From: Lentisphaeria bacterium
GTDB lineage: Bacteria; Verrucomicrobiota; Lentisphaeria; Victivallales; Victivallaceae
Reading direction: 5' to 3'
Assembly: GCA_017457105.1 (NCBI GenBank)
Contig: JAFTIA010000091.1
Location: 1 to 33,998, forward strand
DNA: 33,998 bases
Shown piece by piece: positions 8,012 through 17,102 of this stretch. Position 1 is the stretch's first letter. Every line of letters begins with the position of its first letter. The notes under the pieces were generated by a model. The model had not been told where the DNA came from. It did no database searches and saw nothing but the letters and a program-made list of their open reading frames with translations. The translations under genes and the position numbers were made by a program.

Positions 8012-9303
8012 ATCTCCGCCTCCCTGCCGGATTGCTGACCGGGGTACTGCTTCTGGCAGTATCTCCGCTGTGCAGTGCCGTCAGCGATCCCCTGCGGGAG
8101 GAAGCCCTCCGGGGGGATGCAAATGCCGCATTCCGTCTGGGATTGGAATACTATACCGGGACTGCCGTCCGGACAAAAAATCCGGAAGTGGCAGTCTATT
8201 GGTTCCGGAAAGCCGCCGAAAAAGGCAATTCCCCCGCCGCTTACAATCTGGGGATCTGTCTGGAACACGGCATCGGTACGGAAAAGAGCCGCATCGAAGC
8301 CTGTCACGCATACCGGAAAGCCGCGGATGCAGGTCTGCTCCAGGCACAGCTCCGGTATGCAGAACTCCTGCGGAACGGTTTGCCGGAAGAGCATACTGCA
8401 GACCGCACCCGCCCTGCTTTGAAGGCCGATCCGGCTCAAGCCCTCACTCTTTTCCGGAAACTTGCCGGATATAACATACCACAGGCACAGCACAATCTGG
8501 CAGAAATGCTCCTTGCCAAACCTGCCGCAGAACGGAGCGCAGAAGAAACCGCCGATGCCATCCATTGTCTGCAAAAAGCCGCCGATGCCGGAGATACCGC
8601 CGCAAAGCGGATGCTGGCAGCGTGTTACCGGAATGGAACCGGCGTTCCGGAAGATCCGGAAAAAGCCGCCGATTGTCTGCGGCAAGCCGCCGATGCCGGA
8701 GATGCCGCCGCCATGGGGGAACTGGCCCATTTACTGGAATACGGGATCGGCATCGCCCCGGATGAAAAAAGGGCATTTCATTATTTTCACAAAGCCGCCG
8801 GGGCGGGGGTTCCACGGGCGCAAACACGGCTGGGGGATTTTTACTGGTACGGCAAAGTTGTAAAGCAGGATGTTGTCCGGGCGGCGGAATGGTACCGCAA
8901 AGCCGCTGAACAGAATGAACCGGACGGCGTTTACTGTTTGAGCCGCTGTCTTCTGGATGGCATCGGTGCGGCACGGGATCAGAAAAAAGGTTTTGAACTT
9001 CTGGAAAAAGCCGCCCGGATGGGTGTTCCACGGGCGCAGTACGATCTTGCCCGGATCTATAAGCAGGGGCTTCAGGTGAAACAGGACTGGAAAACCGCAG
9101 TCCTCTGGTTTGCCCGGGCCGCCAAAAACCGCCATGCCGGAGCCATGCGGGAATTGGGTAAATGCCTCCTTGCCGGGCAGGGAGTTTTGAAAGATGAAAA
9201 ACAGGGACGGGCATGGATCGCTGCCGCCGCCAGAGCCGGCGATCCGGAAGCCCGGAAAATCGTCCGCTCCGGCGGGATCCCCCATGAAACAAGTTTGAAA
9301 TAA
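8008..9303 (+). CDS. Secreted Sel1-like repeat (TPR-type) protein
   Basis: The 431-residue protein starts with GTG overlapping the lpxD stop (GTGA). It has a signal peptide (about 1-24, ending LCSA), so it should act in the periplasm or on the outer membrane. The rest is about ten Sel1-like repeats, each near 36 residues, with the pattern A...LG..Y..G.GV..D...A..W..KAA..G. Clear examples are AVYWFRKAAEKGNSPAAYNLG and AAEWYRKAAEQNEPDGVYCL. Sel1 repeats are protein-protein interaction scaffolds and no catalytic domain is present. The partner is unknown; coupling to lpxD hints at the envelope, but operon position alone is weak support. Confidence 0.9.
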   Translation: MNLRLPAGLLTGVLLLAVSPLCSAVSDPLREEALRGDANAAFRLGLEYYTGTAVRTKNPEVAVYWFRKAAEKGNSPAAYNLGICLEHGIGTEKSRIEACHAYRKAADAGLLQAQLRYAELLRNGLPEEHTADRTRPALKADPAQALTLFRKLAGYNIPQAQHNLAEMLLAKPAAERSAEETADAIHCLQKAADAGDTAAKRMLAACYRNGTGVPEDPEKAADCLRQAADAGDAAAMGELAHLLEYGIGIAPDEKRAFHYFHKAAGAGVPRAQTRLGDFYWYGKVVKQDVVRAAEWYRKAAEQNEPDGVYCLSRCLLDGIGAARDQKKGFELLEKAARMGVPRAQYDLARIYKQGLQVKQDWKTAVLWFARAAKNRHAGAMRELGKCLLAGQGVLKDEKQGRAWIAAAARAGDPEARKIVRSGGIPHETSLK

Positions 9304-9316
9304 AGGAATCCACCCC

Positions 9317-10276
9317 ATGTCCGATCAACTGATCCTGATGGATGCTTACAGCCAGATCTTCCGCTGTTTTTATGCGGTGCGCTCCCTGACCAATGCGGCA
9401 GGGGAACCGGTGAATGCCCTGCTCCCTTTCGGGCGGCTGCTCCTCAATCTGGAAAAACAGCATCCGGGCCATGCCGGAGCCATTGTTTTTGATTGCGGCA
9501 AAGTCCGGTTCCGCATGGAACTGCGTCCGGAATACAAGGCAAACCGCCCGCCCACGCCGGATGATTTAAAGAAACAGGTCCCCCCCATCCGGGAATTATG
9601 CGGCCTTTTCGGCTGGCCCATTCTGGAAGAACCGGAATATGAAGCTGACGACCTGATCGCCGCCCTTGCCCAAAATTATCCGGGAGAAGTCCGGATCATC
9701 AGTTCCGATAAAGACCTTGCCCAGATGATCACCTCCCGCATTGCCATGCTGATCCCGGCAAGCGGAAAAGGCTCCTGGGAACTGCGGGATGAGGCGGCAG
9801 TTTTTGCCAAATTTGCTGTAACGCCGGATCAAATCGTGGATTACCTATCCCTTCTGGGGGATTCGGCAGACAATATTCCCGGCGTACCGGGGATCGGGCC
9901 CAAGGGGGCGGCGCAACTGCTTTCCAAGTGCGGGTCGCTGGATCGCTTTTATGCGGAAGGGCATCCGGATATATCGCCCCGCATTGCCGGACTTCTGCAG
10001 GAACACCGGGAAGTCCTGGAGAGGAACAGGAAACTCATCACCCTGCGGACCGATCTCCCCGCCCGGCTCAACTGTGCCTCCGGGTGCTGTATCAGGAAAT
10101 CCCCGGACTGGGAAGGTATCCGGCAATTCTGCACCGGTCACGGGCTGTTCAGTTTGCTGAAAGAACTCCCGGCAGCGGAGCCGGATGAACTTTTCCCGCC
10201 GGATCCTCCGGCAGCTGAAGAAAAAAGCAAAAAGCCGGAATATGAACAGGGTGACCTCTTTGCCGATCTTTTTTAG
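9317..10276 (+). CDS. Stand-alone 5'-3' exonuclease (DNA polymerase I N-terminal domain type)
   Basis: This 319-residue protein has the flap endonuclease fold found at the N-terminus of bacterial DNA polymerase I. Metal-binding and arch motifs are present in order: ILMDAYSQIFRCFYA, VFDCGKVRFRMELRPEYK, EYEADDLIA, RIISSDKDLAQMI, and the helix-hairpin-helix GDSADNIPGVPGIGPKGAAQLL. It ends without a polymerase domain. The last residues, QGDLF at 311-315, match the QxxLF sliding-clamp binding motif, after a charged linker. Primer removal or flap processing tethered to the clamp is the likely role. It closes the operon starting at the malic enzyme gene, after a 13-bp gap with AAAGGA. Confidence 0.9.
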   Translation: MSDQLILMDAYSQIFRCFYAVRSLTNAAGEPVNALLPFGRLLLNLEKQHPGHAGAIVFDCGKVRFRMELRPEYKANRPPTPDDLKKQVPPIRELCGLFGWPILEEPEYEADDLIAALAQNYPGEVRIISSDKDLAQMITSRIAMLIPASGKGSWELRDEAAVFAKFAVTPDQIVDYLSLLGDSADNIPGVPGIGPKGAAQLLSKCGSLDRFYAEGHPDISPRIAGLLQEHREVLERNRKLITLRTDLPARLNCASGCCIRKSPDWEGIRQFCTGHGLFSLLKELPAAEPDELFPPDPPAAEEKSKKPEYEQGDLFADLF

Positions 10277-10309
10277 GTTCATTTTTCCGGAAAAAAAGTT
10301 AAAAAAAGA

Positions 10310-10338
10310 TTGCACTTTTTCTGCAAAAGTGTTATATT
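10310..10338 (+). promoter_or_regulatory. Predicted promoter with operator-like palindrome for the secreted modular cluster
   Basis: TTGCAC (10310-10315) and TATATT (10333-10338) are 17 bp apart. Inside this interval CACTTTT (10313-10319) is the inverted repeat of AAAAGTG (10325-10331), so the palindrome covers the end of the -35 box and most of the spacer, where a repressor could block polymerase. Just upstream, 10282-10295 is a perfect TTTTTCCGGAAAAA palindrome that may serve as a weak terminator. Confidence 0.6.
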
Positions 10339-10394
10339 CACCTGCAAGTAGCATTTTTTCACCCGTTAACACATAAAAAGAAAGGTTGAAGCGT

Positions 10395-11444
10395 ATGAAA
10401 AACCTGATGCTGGCACTGTTGCTGTGCGGAACATTCGCCTGTCTGGCGGCAGATTTGGATGTTCCCGTCAAGAAAAACACGGTTTGGGCAAACCCCGCCA
10501 TCAAAATCGAATCCTTTATGGATGAGGACGGCACCAATTCCATGCGGGTATCCAAAATGCTGAACCGCGCCACCCCGGGGAATGAATATATCGACTTCTT
10601 CATCAAACTCCCGCAGGTCGTGGATATGACCGGGAAAGCCATCAAGATCACCATTCTTTCCGAGAATCCGGAAAATATCCGCGGCTTCTATGTCCGGGCG
10701 TACAATCAATCCAACAAGAAAAAACCGGCATCCAGCCATTGCCTGTGGAGCAGCACATCGATCCTGAGCAAGCAGTACATGGATATTGTGGTGATCCCGG
10801 GCAAAAACGGCCAGATCCCGTGGGAAAGCCGTGCCATTACCGGAGAAGCTCCCACGGCGGTAAATCTGTTGAGCATCCACACCGGCTGCAACAAGCGCAA
10901 TGTGGAAATGAATTTCCGTATCAAATCCGTCCAGATCATTGATTCTCCTATGGCGGAAACCGACAAATTCTTTGCCGATTTCGGGCAATTCTGCGAATTC
11001 GGCCGCAGTAACTTCACCGACAATACCAAGGCGGAAGTCAAAGACGGCATTTTGAGAATTTACGGCAAATCCCCCGCAAAACCTGCAAAGCCGGGAGCCA
11101 CCATGTATCAGGGGATCCGGATCGTCCTCGCTTCTCCGGTGGATATGACCGGCAAAAAAATCGTCATGGAATACCGCGTTACCGGCATGACAGGCGGCAT
11201 CTATCTCCGCGGCAAAGAATATCCCGGCAAAAAGCCCTGCTTCAGTTTCGTCACCACCCGTCCGGCCCGGGATTGGCAGACCATGGAGCTGCCCCTTGCC
11301 GGTACGGCTGCCGCTCCGCTTCATAAGGAAACTGAACATGACGGGGACCTGACCAAATTCCAGTCCTTTTCTGTCATTTTCCCCATCACCAAGGTCAATT
11401 CTGATGGTGCCGTGGAAATCCGCAGTATCAAAATTGTTGACTGA
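10395..11444 (+). CDS. Secreted protein with two tandem beta-sandwich (CBM-like) modules
   Basis: The 349-residue protein has a signal peptide (about 1-18, ending CLAA). An in-frame TTG at 10386 would add three residues, but AGAAAGG at 10379-10385 fits ATG 10395. Two related modules follow. The first (about 65-185) runs from VVDMTGKAIKITI through the IPWES motif to RIKSVQIID. The second (about 230-349) runs from PVDMTGKKIVMEY to RSIKIVD. Each looks like a jelly-roll of the carbohydrate-binding or adhesion kind. The same module occurs twice in the next gene and once in the gene after. No enzyme domain is present. A glycan-binding role is inference; I recognise no named family. Confidence 0.75.
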   Translation: MKNLMLALLLCGTFACLAADLDVPVKKNTVWANPAIKIESFMDEDGTNSMRVSKMLNRATPGNEYIDFFIKLPQVVDMTGKAIKITILSENPENIRGFYVRAYNQSNKKKPASSHCLWSSTSILSKQYMDIVVIPGKNGQIPWESRAITGEAPTAVNLLSIHTGCNKRNVEMNFRIKSVQIIDSPMAETDKFFADFGQFCEFGRSNFTDNTKAEVKDGILRIYGKSPAKPAKPGATMYQGIRIVLASPVDMTGKKIVMEYRVTGMTGGIYLRGKEYPGKKPCFSFVTTRPARDWQTMELPLAGTAAAPLHKETEHDGDLTKFQSFSVIFPITKVNSDGAVEIRSIKIVD

Positions 11445-11467
11445 GTATCAATACAAGGAAAATACAA

Positions 11468-14400
11468 ATGATTCAAAAACTTTGCAGTTTCCTGCTGGTA
11501 TTGTTCTGCGCTCTGGCATTGAGTGCCACTGACCTGCTGAATCATGCCACCGTACGGGCGGAAGACGGCGTTGCCGCCATAAAAAACATTGGCGGTAAAA
11601 ATGTTTTGACCATTTCCGGCAAAACGAAAACATTCCCTACCCCCCGCAACCAGTATTTCACAGCGCACATCCGTCTGGCACAGCCGGTGGATCTGACGGG
11701 GAAAGCCATTTCGTTCCGCGTGAGCGGCTCCGGCAATTTTACCGATAATATCGGGATTTTCTTCCGGACCTACACCCAGCCGACAAAAAAATCCCTGCAG
11801 GCCATGTGGAGTTTTGTAGGCTGGAACTTCAAATTGAGCAACAAGAGCCGGAATTTCATCCTGATCCCGGAAGAAGACAGTGCCTTGCGCTGGGAAACAG
11901 GTGTCGCCAATATGGCAGAGGGACAGGTCGCCCGTGCCATCCGGATCTACCTGACCAGCAAAGCTCCCAATGAAACGCTGAACTTTACGATCTCTGATCT
12001 GAAAGTCATTGATAAACCCGCATTCTCCGCCGTTCCCGGCCAGTACACTGCCCCGAAAGGCTTTATGCAGGCTCTGGGCGGGGTGAAAAAAGTGGGCCAC
12101 TGCTTCTCCCAGCTGGCAAAACAGCAAAATCCTTCCAGAGAAGGAGCCATGGCGATCCGGTATGACCGGGCGGAAGGCAAATATGCCGGGCTGACATTCC
12201 ATTTGAAGAAACCTGTATCGCTGGAAGGCAAAGCTGTAAAAGTCCTCGCCCGCGGGAATGAAACTGCAAGCGGGCTCTATTTCCGCTTCTATAACAAGGG
12301 AAAAAAGAATCCGGTGTGGAGCCTCAGTTCCTGGGGAAAACCCGTCGGCAAAAACTGGACGCCCCTTCTTCTGCAAAAGGGTGGCAGTGCCAGAATGCCC
12401 TGGGAAGCTGATGCCGTAGGAGATAACTCGCCCGCAAATCAGATCGACCGCGTGGAAGTCATTATCGGCGAACACGCCAATACCGGCAAAATATACGATC
12501 TTGAACTGGCGGATTTCCAGGTTGCCTCCATGGCGGATCAGATCACCAGCCTCCCCAAAGTCGTGCAGCTGATGCGCACCATGCAGTTCGGTGCCGATAC
12601 CGTGATCCTGTATCCGGATACGGCAGACGGCAAAAAAGCGGCAGATATCATTGCCGCAGCGGTTCCCGGTGCGGAAGCCCGTCCCGGAACGGCGGCAGAC
12701 CGGGATCTCCCGGCAAAATCCACCATCATTCTCGGCAACACCTTTGACAACCCTGCCATTCTGCGTCTTTATGCCCGCCGTCAATTCCCGGCGGACCACG
12801 CCTATCCCGGCAAGGGGAAATATTTTGTGATGCCCGTTCCGGAAGCCTTCCGGGTAGGGCAGAGTGTGATCGGCGTGGGTGCCAGCGACGGCAAGGCCCT
12901 TATCGACGGCGCAAAAGTCCTTGCCGCAGAACTTTCTGCAAAAAATGGCGAACTGGCGGCCAATTACTTTGCCACCAACCGGGAGATCAAACCCGTTGCC
13001 GCCAACCACATGGCACTGGGCATGAAAGTCGCCCAACAGCGGCTGGATAACGGGGTCCATACCTCTCTTGGCGGCTATCTTGCCACCATTGGCAACCGTT
13101 ACATCCAGAACCGCCAGAGTGCAGATGCCAAACTGTATGCGGAAGTCTGCCGTCTGTATGCCAAAAGTGCCGTTCCGGATGCCCGGAAATTCGGCGGCCC
13201 CTGGGGGTTTGACAGTGACTTTTTGAGTTTTGATGCCATCAACGGCTTCGATGCGGTGGAACACGATCCGGTACTGACCGATCAGGACCGTATGGATATG
13301 ACCCGCTGTATCGCCCGCTGGCTGGTGGAAGCCATTGTGCAGGAAGCCCAGGGCGGCTTGAGCGGCACCGGTGCGGTGCATAACCACCTGACCTTCTGCT
13401 CCATGGGGACCATGGCAGGGGCGCAGTATTTTATGAAATATTATCCCAATACGGAAGAACCCAAAATCTGGGATGCCATTGCCAAACACAATTTCGGCCG
13501 CCAGACCCGATCCATGAAGGCCATTGACGACTGTAACGGTTACCAGTGGCACGTCTGGAACCATGTGATGACCTACACCAATGCCTCCGGTGATATGACT
13601 TTCATCACCAGCGGCACGGCAGAAAAAGTCATGCGTTCCATGCTTCTTACCATGGATAACTACGGCTTGCAAGTCCCCTACGGCGATACCGGAAGCTGGA
13701 AGTGCTGGCTCTCCGAAGTGCCTGTTCTTCAGGCGTATCATGCGGCGGCCAGGAGCCCGCTGGCGGAATACATCCTTATGCGCAAGCGTGAATGGACTCT
13801 GCCCAACGGTCTGGAATCCGTCAAAACAGCCAATAATTACCTTGGCAAACTGCCGGAAAAAATCGCTGAACCCGACAATTTCTTCGGCGTTCAGAAGCTG
13901 GAACTGGATGCCAAATATTATGCCTGCGCCAGCACCACTGCCGGAATGCCTTTTGAGAAGTGCTTTGACAAAATTTCCATGCGGGAAAACTTTGACCGGC
14001 AGGGCTTCTACATCCTCATTGACGGCTTGAACAACGGCAATCACAAACACGCTGACGGCAACTCCGTTCTGCGCCATACCCAGTATGACCGGATCTGGCT
14101 GGCGGACAATGACTACTTCAAGAGTCAGCAGAAGTTCCACAATACGCTGCTTTTGAATATCAACGGGGAATCCGGCAGGATGGATCCCTACATCGAATAT
14201 CTTTCCCACGGAGAAGATGACAAGTTCGGCTGGTACTCCGGCCGCGCCCTGAAACTGGCGGGGAAAGCGGACTGGACCCGTTACATCGTCTGGCTCAAGC
14301 AGGAAAAAGCCTACGCCGTGCTGGATCAGGTGACGGTGAATTCCGATGCACAGCTTTTGATGAAACAGCGTTGGAACAGCCTTGGTGAAGTGACAAAGAA

Positions 14401-16324
14401 AACGGACGGCGCCGTCTTTGAACAAAAAGGCCCCGCCATGCGTTTCCAGGGGTACAGCACCAACCGTTACAACTATGCTGATGACTATGAACTGGGCCAA
14501 AACTGGGTGGGCTATCCCCATGCGGAAAAAGTTGTCCGGGTGTTGGACCAGATCAAAGAAATGCCGGTAAAGGCCGGTAAGAGCGCCATGATCGGCGGTG
14601 TCTGGCACGGAGCGGAAAACGGCAAAGTTGCCGCATGGAAAGTTACCGAACTTGCCAACGGCATGAAGATCGATACCGGCAAAACCGCCTACACCATTAC
14701 AATTGAGAATGGTCAACTGATTCTGAACGAAGCGGCTTCTGACGGGCCGGTGCAGGATAAAGCACTAACCGACGGCACCGCCGCCAAACTCCCGGGCAAA
14801 GCATTCCGGCAGGTCTGGTACGACCAGAAGAGCAGCACCGGCAAATTCTTCTTTACGAAGTACCGTAAAGACTTCCCCTTCACTCTGAAAGGGACAAAAG
14901 TCACCAGCGGCAACAAACTTGTGGTGGATGCACCCAACCGCCGTGAAGCCGTTGTGGATGGCGACTGGTCCGGCGCAGATGATTCTGTGATGCTGGAAAA
15001 CGATCAGGTGGCGGATTGGACCCTCACCTTCAAGAAGCCTCTCACCTTCAGTTCTGCGAATCTCTGCTGCTGGTGGGCAAACGCCTCCAGCAAGGGAACC
15101 CGGCACCAAATCCAGAAGTATGAGATTTATGTGGATGGCAAAAAGGTTGCCGCCCGGGATCTTTCCGGGGAAGAACATCCCAATTTCGGGCGTCCGGTGG
15201 AATTCTCCTCTGAATTCAAGCCGGTCACCGGGAAATCCATCCGCTTTGTGATCACTCCCCGCAAGGGCAATGCGCTGTATATCAGTGAATTGCTCCCCGG
15301 CGGTGCCCCGCCTGCGGATGTCCGTATGCAGAATATTTTTGAAGAATACACGGCTTCTGCCAAACTGGGCAATGATCTTCTGACGGGTACCGCCAACAGC
15401 GTCCTGCGCTGCGTTGCCCCCGACGGCAAGATCCGGTGGGAAAAAGATCTGAAGCACGCAAAGATCCATTGCATCACCGTTGCCGATCTTGACGGCGATA
15501 AGAAGCCGGAGATTCTCTGCGGCGTGGCCGCCAACAAGGTCCTTATTATGGACAGCGAAGCCAATGCCATTGATGAACTGGTGATGGAACATTACCGGGT
15601 CCGTCCGGAAGTGACCATTATCCGGGTGGCGGATATTGATGGCGACAAAAAGCCGGAAATCATTGTGGGCTGCGACAACTGGCGCACCTACGCCTTTACG
15701 GCTGACCGGAAATTCCTGTGGCATCATGAAGTGGTCCATCCCACCCGTGCAGTCACCGTAGCAGACCTCAATGGCGACGGCAAGGCGGAGATCCTCTGCG
15801 GGACCAAGTACTACTCCATGTCCGTTCTGGATAACAAAGGTATCCGGGTCTGGCGTTCCAGTTTCGGCCCCGGCTGCCGCACCATTGAAACACCCCGTGC
15901 CGCAGATGGTTCTGTCCGTGTGGCAGCAGGCAGTGATGACGGCAACATCTATTTCCATACTGCCAACGGCCGCCGTATCGGCTCCTTCAATACCGGCGAT
16001 GAAGTCCGTGTAATGACCGTGACCGGCAAGGCAAAGGATCAGAAAGTCTGGGCGGGTTCCTTCAATGGATATGTCTATCAGTTCAATGCTGACGGAAAAC
16101 TCCTGACCTACACCGCCATTCCGGGTGAAGTCACCGCTATCGTGACGTTGCCGGACAACACGGTTCTGGCAGGTACCAGTGCCGGTGCCGTGGTGCAGAT
16201 CAATGCGGCAGGGAAAGTGGTCAAACATGCCCAACTGGGCGGGCGGGTCACCTCTCTGACGCTCCTGAACGGCCGGTTCGGCGTGACGACGCAGAATGGC
16301 GAAACAGCGGAATTCCAACTGTAA
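11468..16324 (+). CDS. Giant secreted polysaccharide-lyase-like protein with binding modules and C-terminal beta-propeller
   Basis: The 1618-residue protein has a signal peptide (about 1-20, ending LALSA). In order I see: two modules of the family found in its neighbours (about 50-180 and 190-355, each with VDLTGKAI- or VSLEGKAV-type starts); an alpha-glucuronidase-N-like domain (about 355-500); a helical alpha/alpha-toroid region (about 500-800, with GAVHNHLTF); and a beta-sandwich with NHKHADGNSVL near residue 857 and IWLADNDYF, as in heparinase II/III-type lyases. A discoidin-like domain (about 1150-1290, KYEIYVDGKKV) and a beta-propeller (about 1295-1618) follow. The propeller has three calcium-type DxDGD motifs (DLDGDKKPEI, DIDGDKKPEI, DLNGDGKAEI). 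Together this suggests lysis of a uronic-acid polysaccharide outside the cytoplasm; the substrate is unknown. The start has an AAGGA ribosome binding site, 23 bp after the previous gene. Confidence 0.75.
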   Translation: MIQKLCSFLLVLFCALALSATDLLNHATVRAEDGVAAIKNIGGKNVLTISGKTKTFPTPRNQYFTAHIRLAQPVDLTGKAISFRVSGSGNFTDNIGIFFRTYTQPTKKSLQAMWSFVGWNFKLSNKSRNFILIPEEDSALRWETGVANMAEGQVARAIRIYLTSKAPNETLNFTISDLKVIDKPAFSAVPGQYTAPKGFMQALGGVKKVGHCFSQLAKQQNPSREGAMAIRYDRAEGKYAGLTFHLKKPVSLEGKAVKVLARGNETASGLYFRFYNKGKKNPVWSLSSWGKPVGKNWTPLLLQKGGSARMPWEADAVGDNSPANQIDRVEVIIGEHANTGKIYDLELADFQVASMADQITSLPKVVQLMRTMQFGADTVILYPDTADGKKAADIIAAAVPGAEARPGTAADRDLPAKSTIILGNTFDNPAILRLYARRQFPADHAYPGKGKYFVMPVPEAFRVGQSVIGVGASDGKALIDGAKVLAAELSAKNGELAANYFATNREIKPVAANHMALGMKVAQQRLDNGVHTSLGGYLATIGNRYIQNRQSADAKLYAEVCRLYAKSAVPDARKFGGPWGFDSDFLSFDAINGFDAVEHDPVLTDQDRMDMTRCIARWLVEAIVQEAQGGLSGTGAVHNHLTFCSMGTMAGAQYFMKYYPNTEEPKIWDAIAKHNFGRQTRSMKAIDDCNGYQWHVWNHVMTYTNASGDMTFITSGTAEKVMRSMLLTMDNYGLQVPYGDTGSWKCWLSEVPVLQAYHAAARSPLAEYILMRKREWTLPNGLESVKTANNYLGKLPEKIAEPDNFFGVQKLELDAKYYACASTTAGMPFEKCFDKISMRENFDRQGFYILIDGLNNGNHKHADGNSVLRHTQYDRIWLADNDYFKSQQKFHNTLLLNINGESGRMDPYIEYLSHGEDDKFGWYSGRALKLAGKADWTRYIVWLKQEKAYAVLDQVTVNSDAQLLMKQRWNSLGEVTKKTDGAVFEQKGPAMRFQGYSTNRYNYADDYELGQNWVGYPHAEKVVRVLDQIKEMPVKAGKSAMIGGVWHGAENGKVAAWKVTELANGMKIDTGKTAYTITIENGQLILNEAASDGPVQDKALTDGTAAKLPGKAFRQVWYDQKSSTGKFFFTKYRKDFPFTLKGTKVTSGNKLVVDAPNRREAVVDGDWSGADDSVMLENDQVADWTLTFKKPLTFSSANLCCWWANASSKGTRHQIQKYEIYVDGKKVAARDLSGEEHPNFGRPVEFSSEFKPVTGKSIRFVITPRKGNALYISELLPGGAPPADVRMQNIFEEYTASAKLGNDLLTGTANSVLRCVAPDGKIRWEKDLKHAKIHCITVADLDGDKKPEILCGVAANKVLIMDSEANAIDELVMEHYRVRPEVTIIRVADIDGDKKPEIIVGCDNWRTYAFTADRKFLWHHEVVHPTRAVTVADLNGDGKAEILCGTKYYSMSVLDNKGIRVWRSSFGPGCRTIETPRAADGSVRVAAGSDDGNIYFHTANGRRIGSFNTGDEVRVMTVTGKAKDQKVWAGSFNGYVYQFNADGKLLTYTAIPGEVTAIVTLPDNTVLAGTSAGAVVQINAAGKVVKHAQLGGRVTSLTLLNGRFGVTTQNGETAEFQL

Positions 16325-16920
16325 TGGAATTTGTAAAAATCATTGCAGTCAGGCTCCTGGCGGCGAGTGCACTCTTTGGCAGTGCATTTGCCGGGGAGCC
16401 CCACGGGGAGGGCGCAGAAAATGCGTCCCCCCTGTTTTTTTCTCAAGTTGCCCCTGTTGCCCGCATCATTCCGGACAAGGGGATGACCTGCAAAGTACAA
16501 ACGCCGGAAGGGGAAATACCGTTCCTCACTTTCGGCGGAAAATTCATCCGGGAGGAAAAGGCTTCACCCAAAGGGTTGATCTATCGCTTTCTTACAGTCA
16601 AATGGGTTCGCCCCTGCAATTTTTCCGGCAAAACCCTTACCTTTGAGTACAGGATCAGGGGACCTGTCCAAAACATCACGATCCGGGGAACAAGCAAGGG
16701 GGAAACCGTTTTCCTTTACAGTAACTGGGGAAAACAATTCGATTTCTGGCGGCTGGTGGATCTGGAAATGGGGATGTCCTGCGATTACTTCCATTTGAAA
16801 CTCCCCATGGGAGATATTTCCGCAGTGGACACGCTGCAAATTTCGCTGGGGCTGCAAAAAAATACGGCGGATGCCGCTATGGATATACGCAGGATCCAAC
16901 TGGTGGATTCTGTTTTCTGA
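16324..16920 (+). CDS. Secreted single-module protein of the same beta-sandwich family
   Basis: The 198-residue protein has a signal peptide (about 1-23, ending GSAFA) and one copy of the module seen in the two upstream genes: VRPCNFSGKTLTFEYRI, then FLYSNWGKQFDFWRLVDL, ending MDIRRIQLVDSVF. Its start overlaps the stop of the giant protein by 1 nt (TAATG), so the two are translationally coupled. It is probably an accessory binding protein for the same substrate. A strong terminator follows, closing the three-gene cluster. Confidence 0.75.
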   Translation: MEFVKIIAVRLLAASALFGSAFAGEPHGEGAENASPLFFSQVAPVARIIPDKGMTCKVQTPEGEIPFLTFGGKFIREEKASPKGLIYRFLTVKWVRPCNFSGKTLTFEYRIRGPVQNITIRGTSKGETVFLYSNWGKQFDFWRLVDLEMGMSCDYFHLKLPMGDISAVDTLQISLGLQKNTADAAMDIRRIQLVDSVF

Positions 16921-16933
16921 ACATCACTCCCCA

Positions 16934-16960
16934 GCCCGCCTTATACGGCGGGCATTTTTT
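16934..16960 (+). terminator. Rho-independent terminator after the modular cluster
   Basis: The perfect 7-bp stem GCCCGCC (16934-16940) / GGCGGGC (16947-16953) with a 6-nt loop is followed by ATTTTTT. The next 140 bp hold nothing recognisable before the next promoter. Confidence 0.9.
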
Positions 16961-17102
16961 ACCGATCTGCCACGAAAGAACGCTTTATTCCTCCAGCGTA
17001 TTCATTGCCAGCAGAATTCCAGTTCTGTCATAAAACCGGGTGTTTGTTATGTGCAGTTCATTTACTATGAAAACAATGGATTGGCAAGTGAAAAAAGATT
17101 CC

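Noticed and set aside
8578-8703. 18-bp direct repeat (8578-8595 and 8686-8703) as a possible mobile or regulatory repeat
   Set aside because: Both copies fall at the same position within neighbouring Sel1 repeats of the coding sequence, so they reflect internal protein repeats.
11321-14716. Open frame of about 1130 codons on the minus strand opposite the giant lyase-like gene
   Set aside because: It mirrors a strongly coding plus-strand gene, its translation is rich in His, Gly and Phe with no recognisable domain, and no ribosome binding site or promoter fits. It is a GC-bias shadow.
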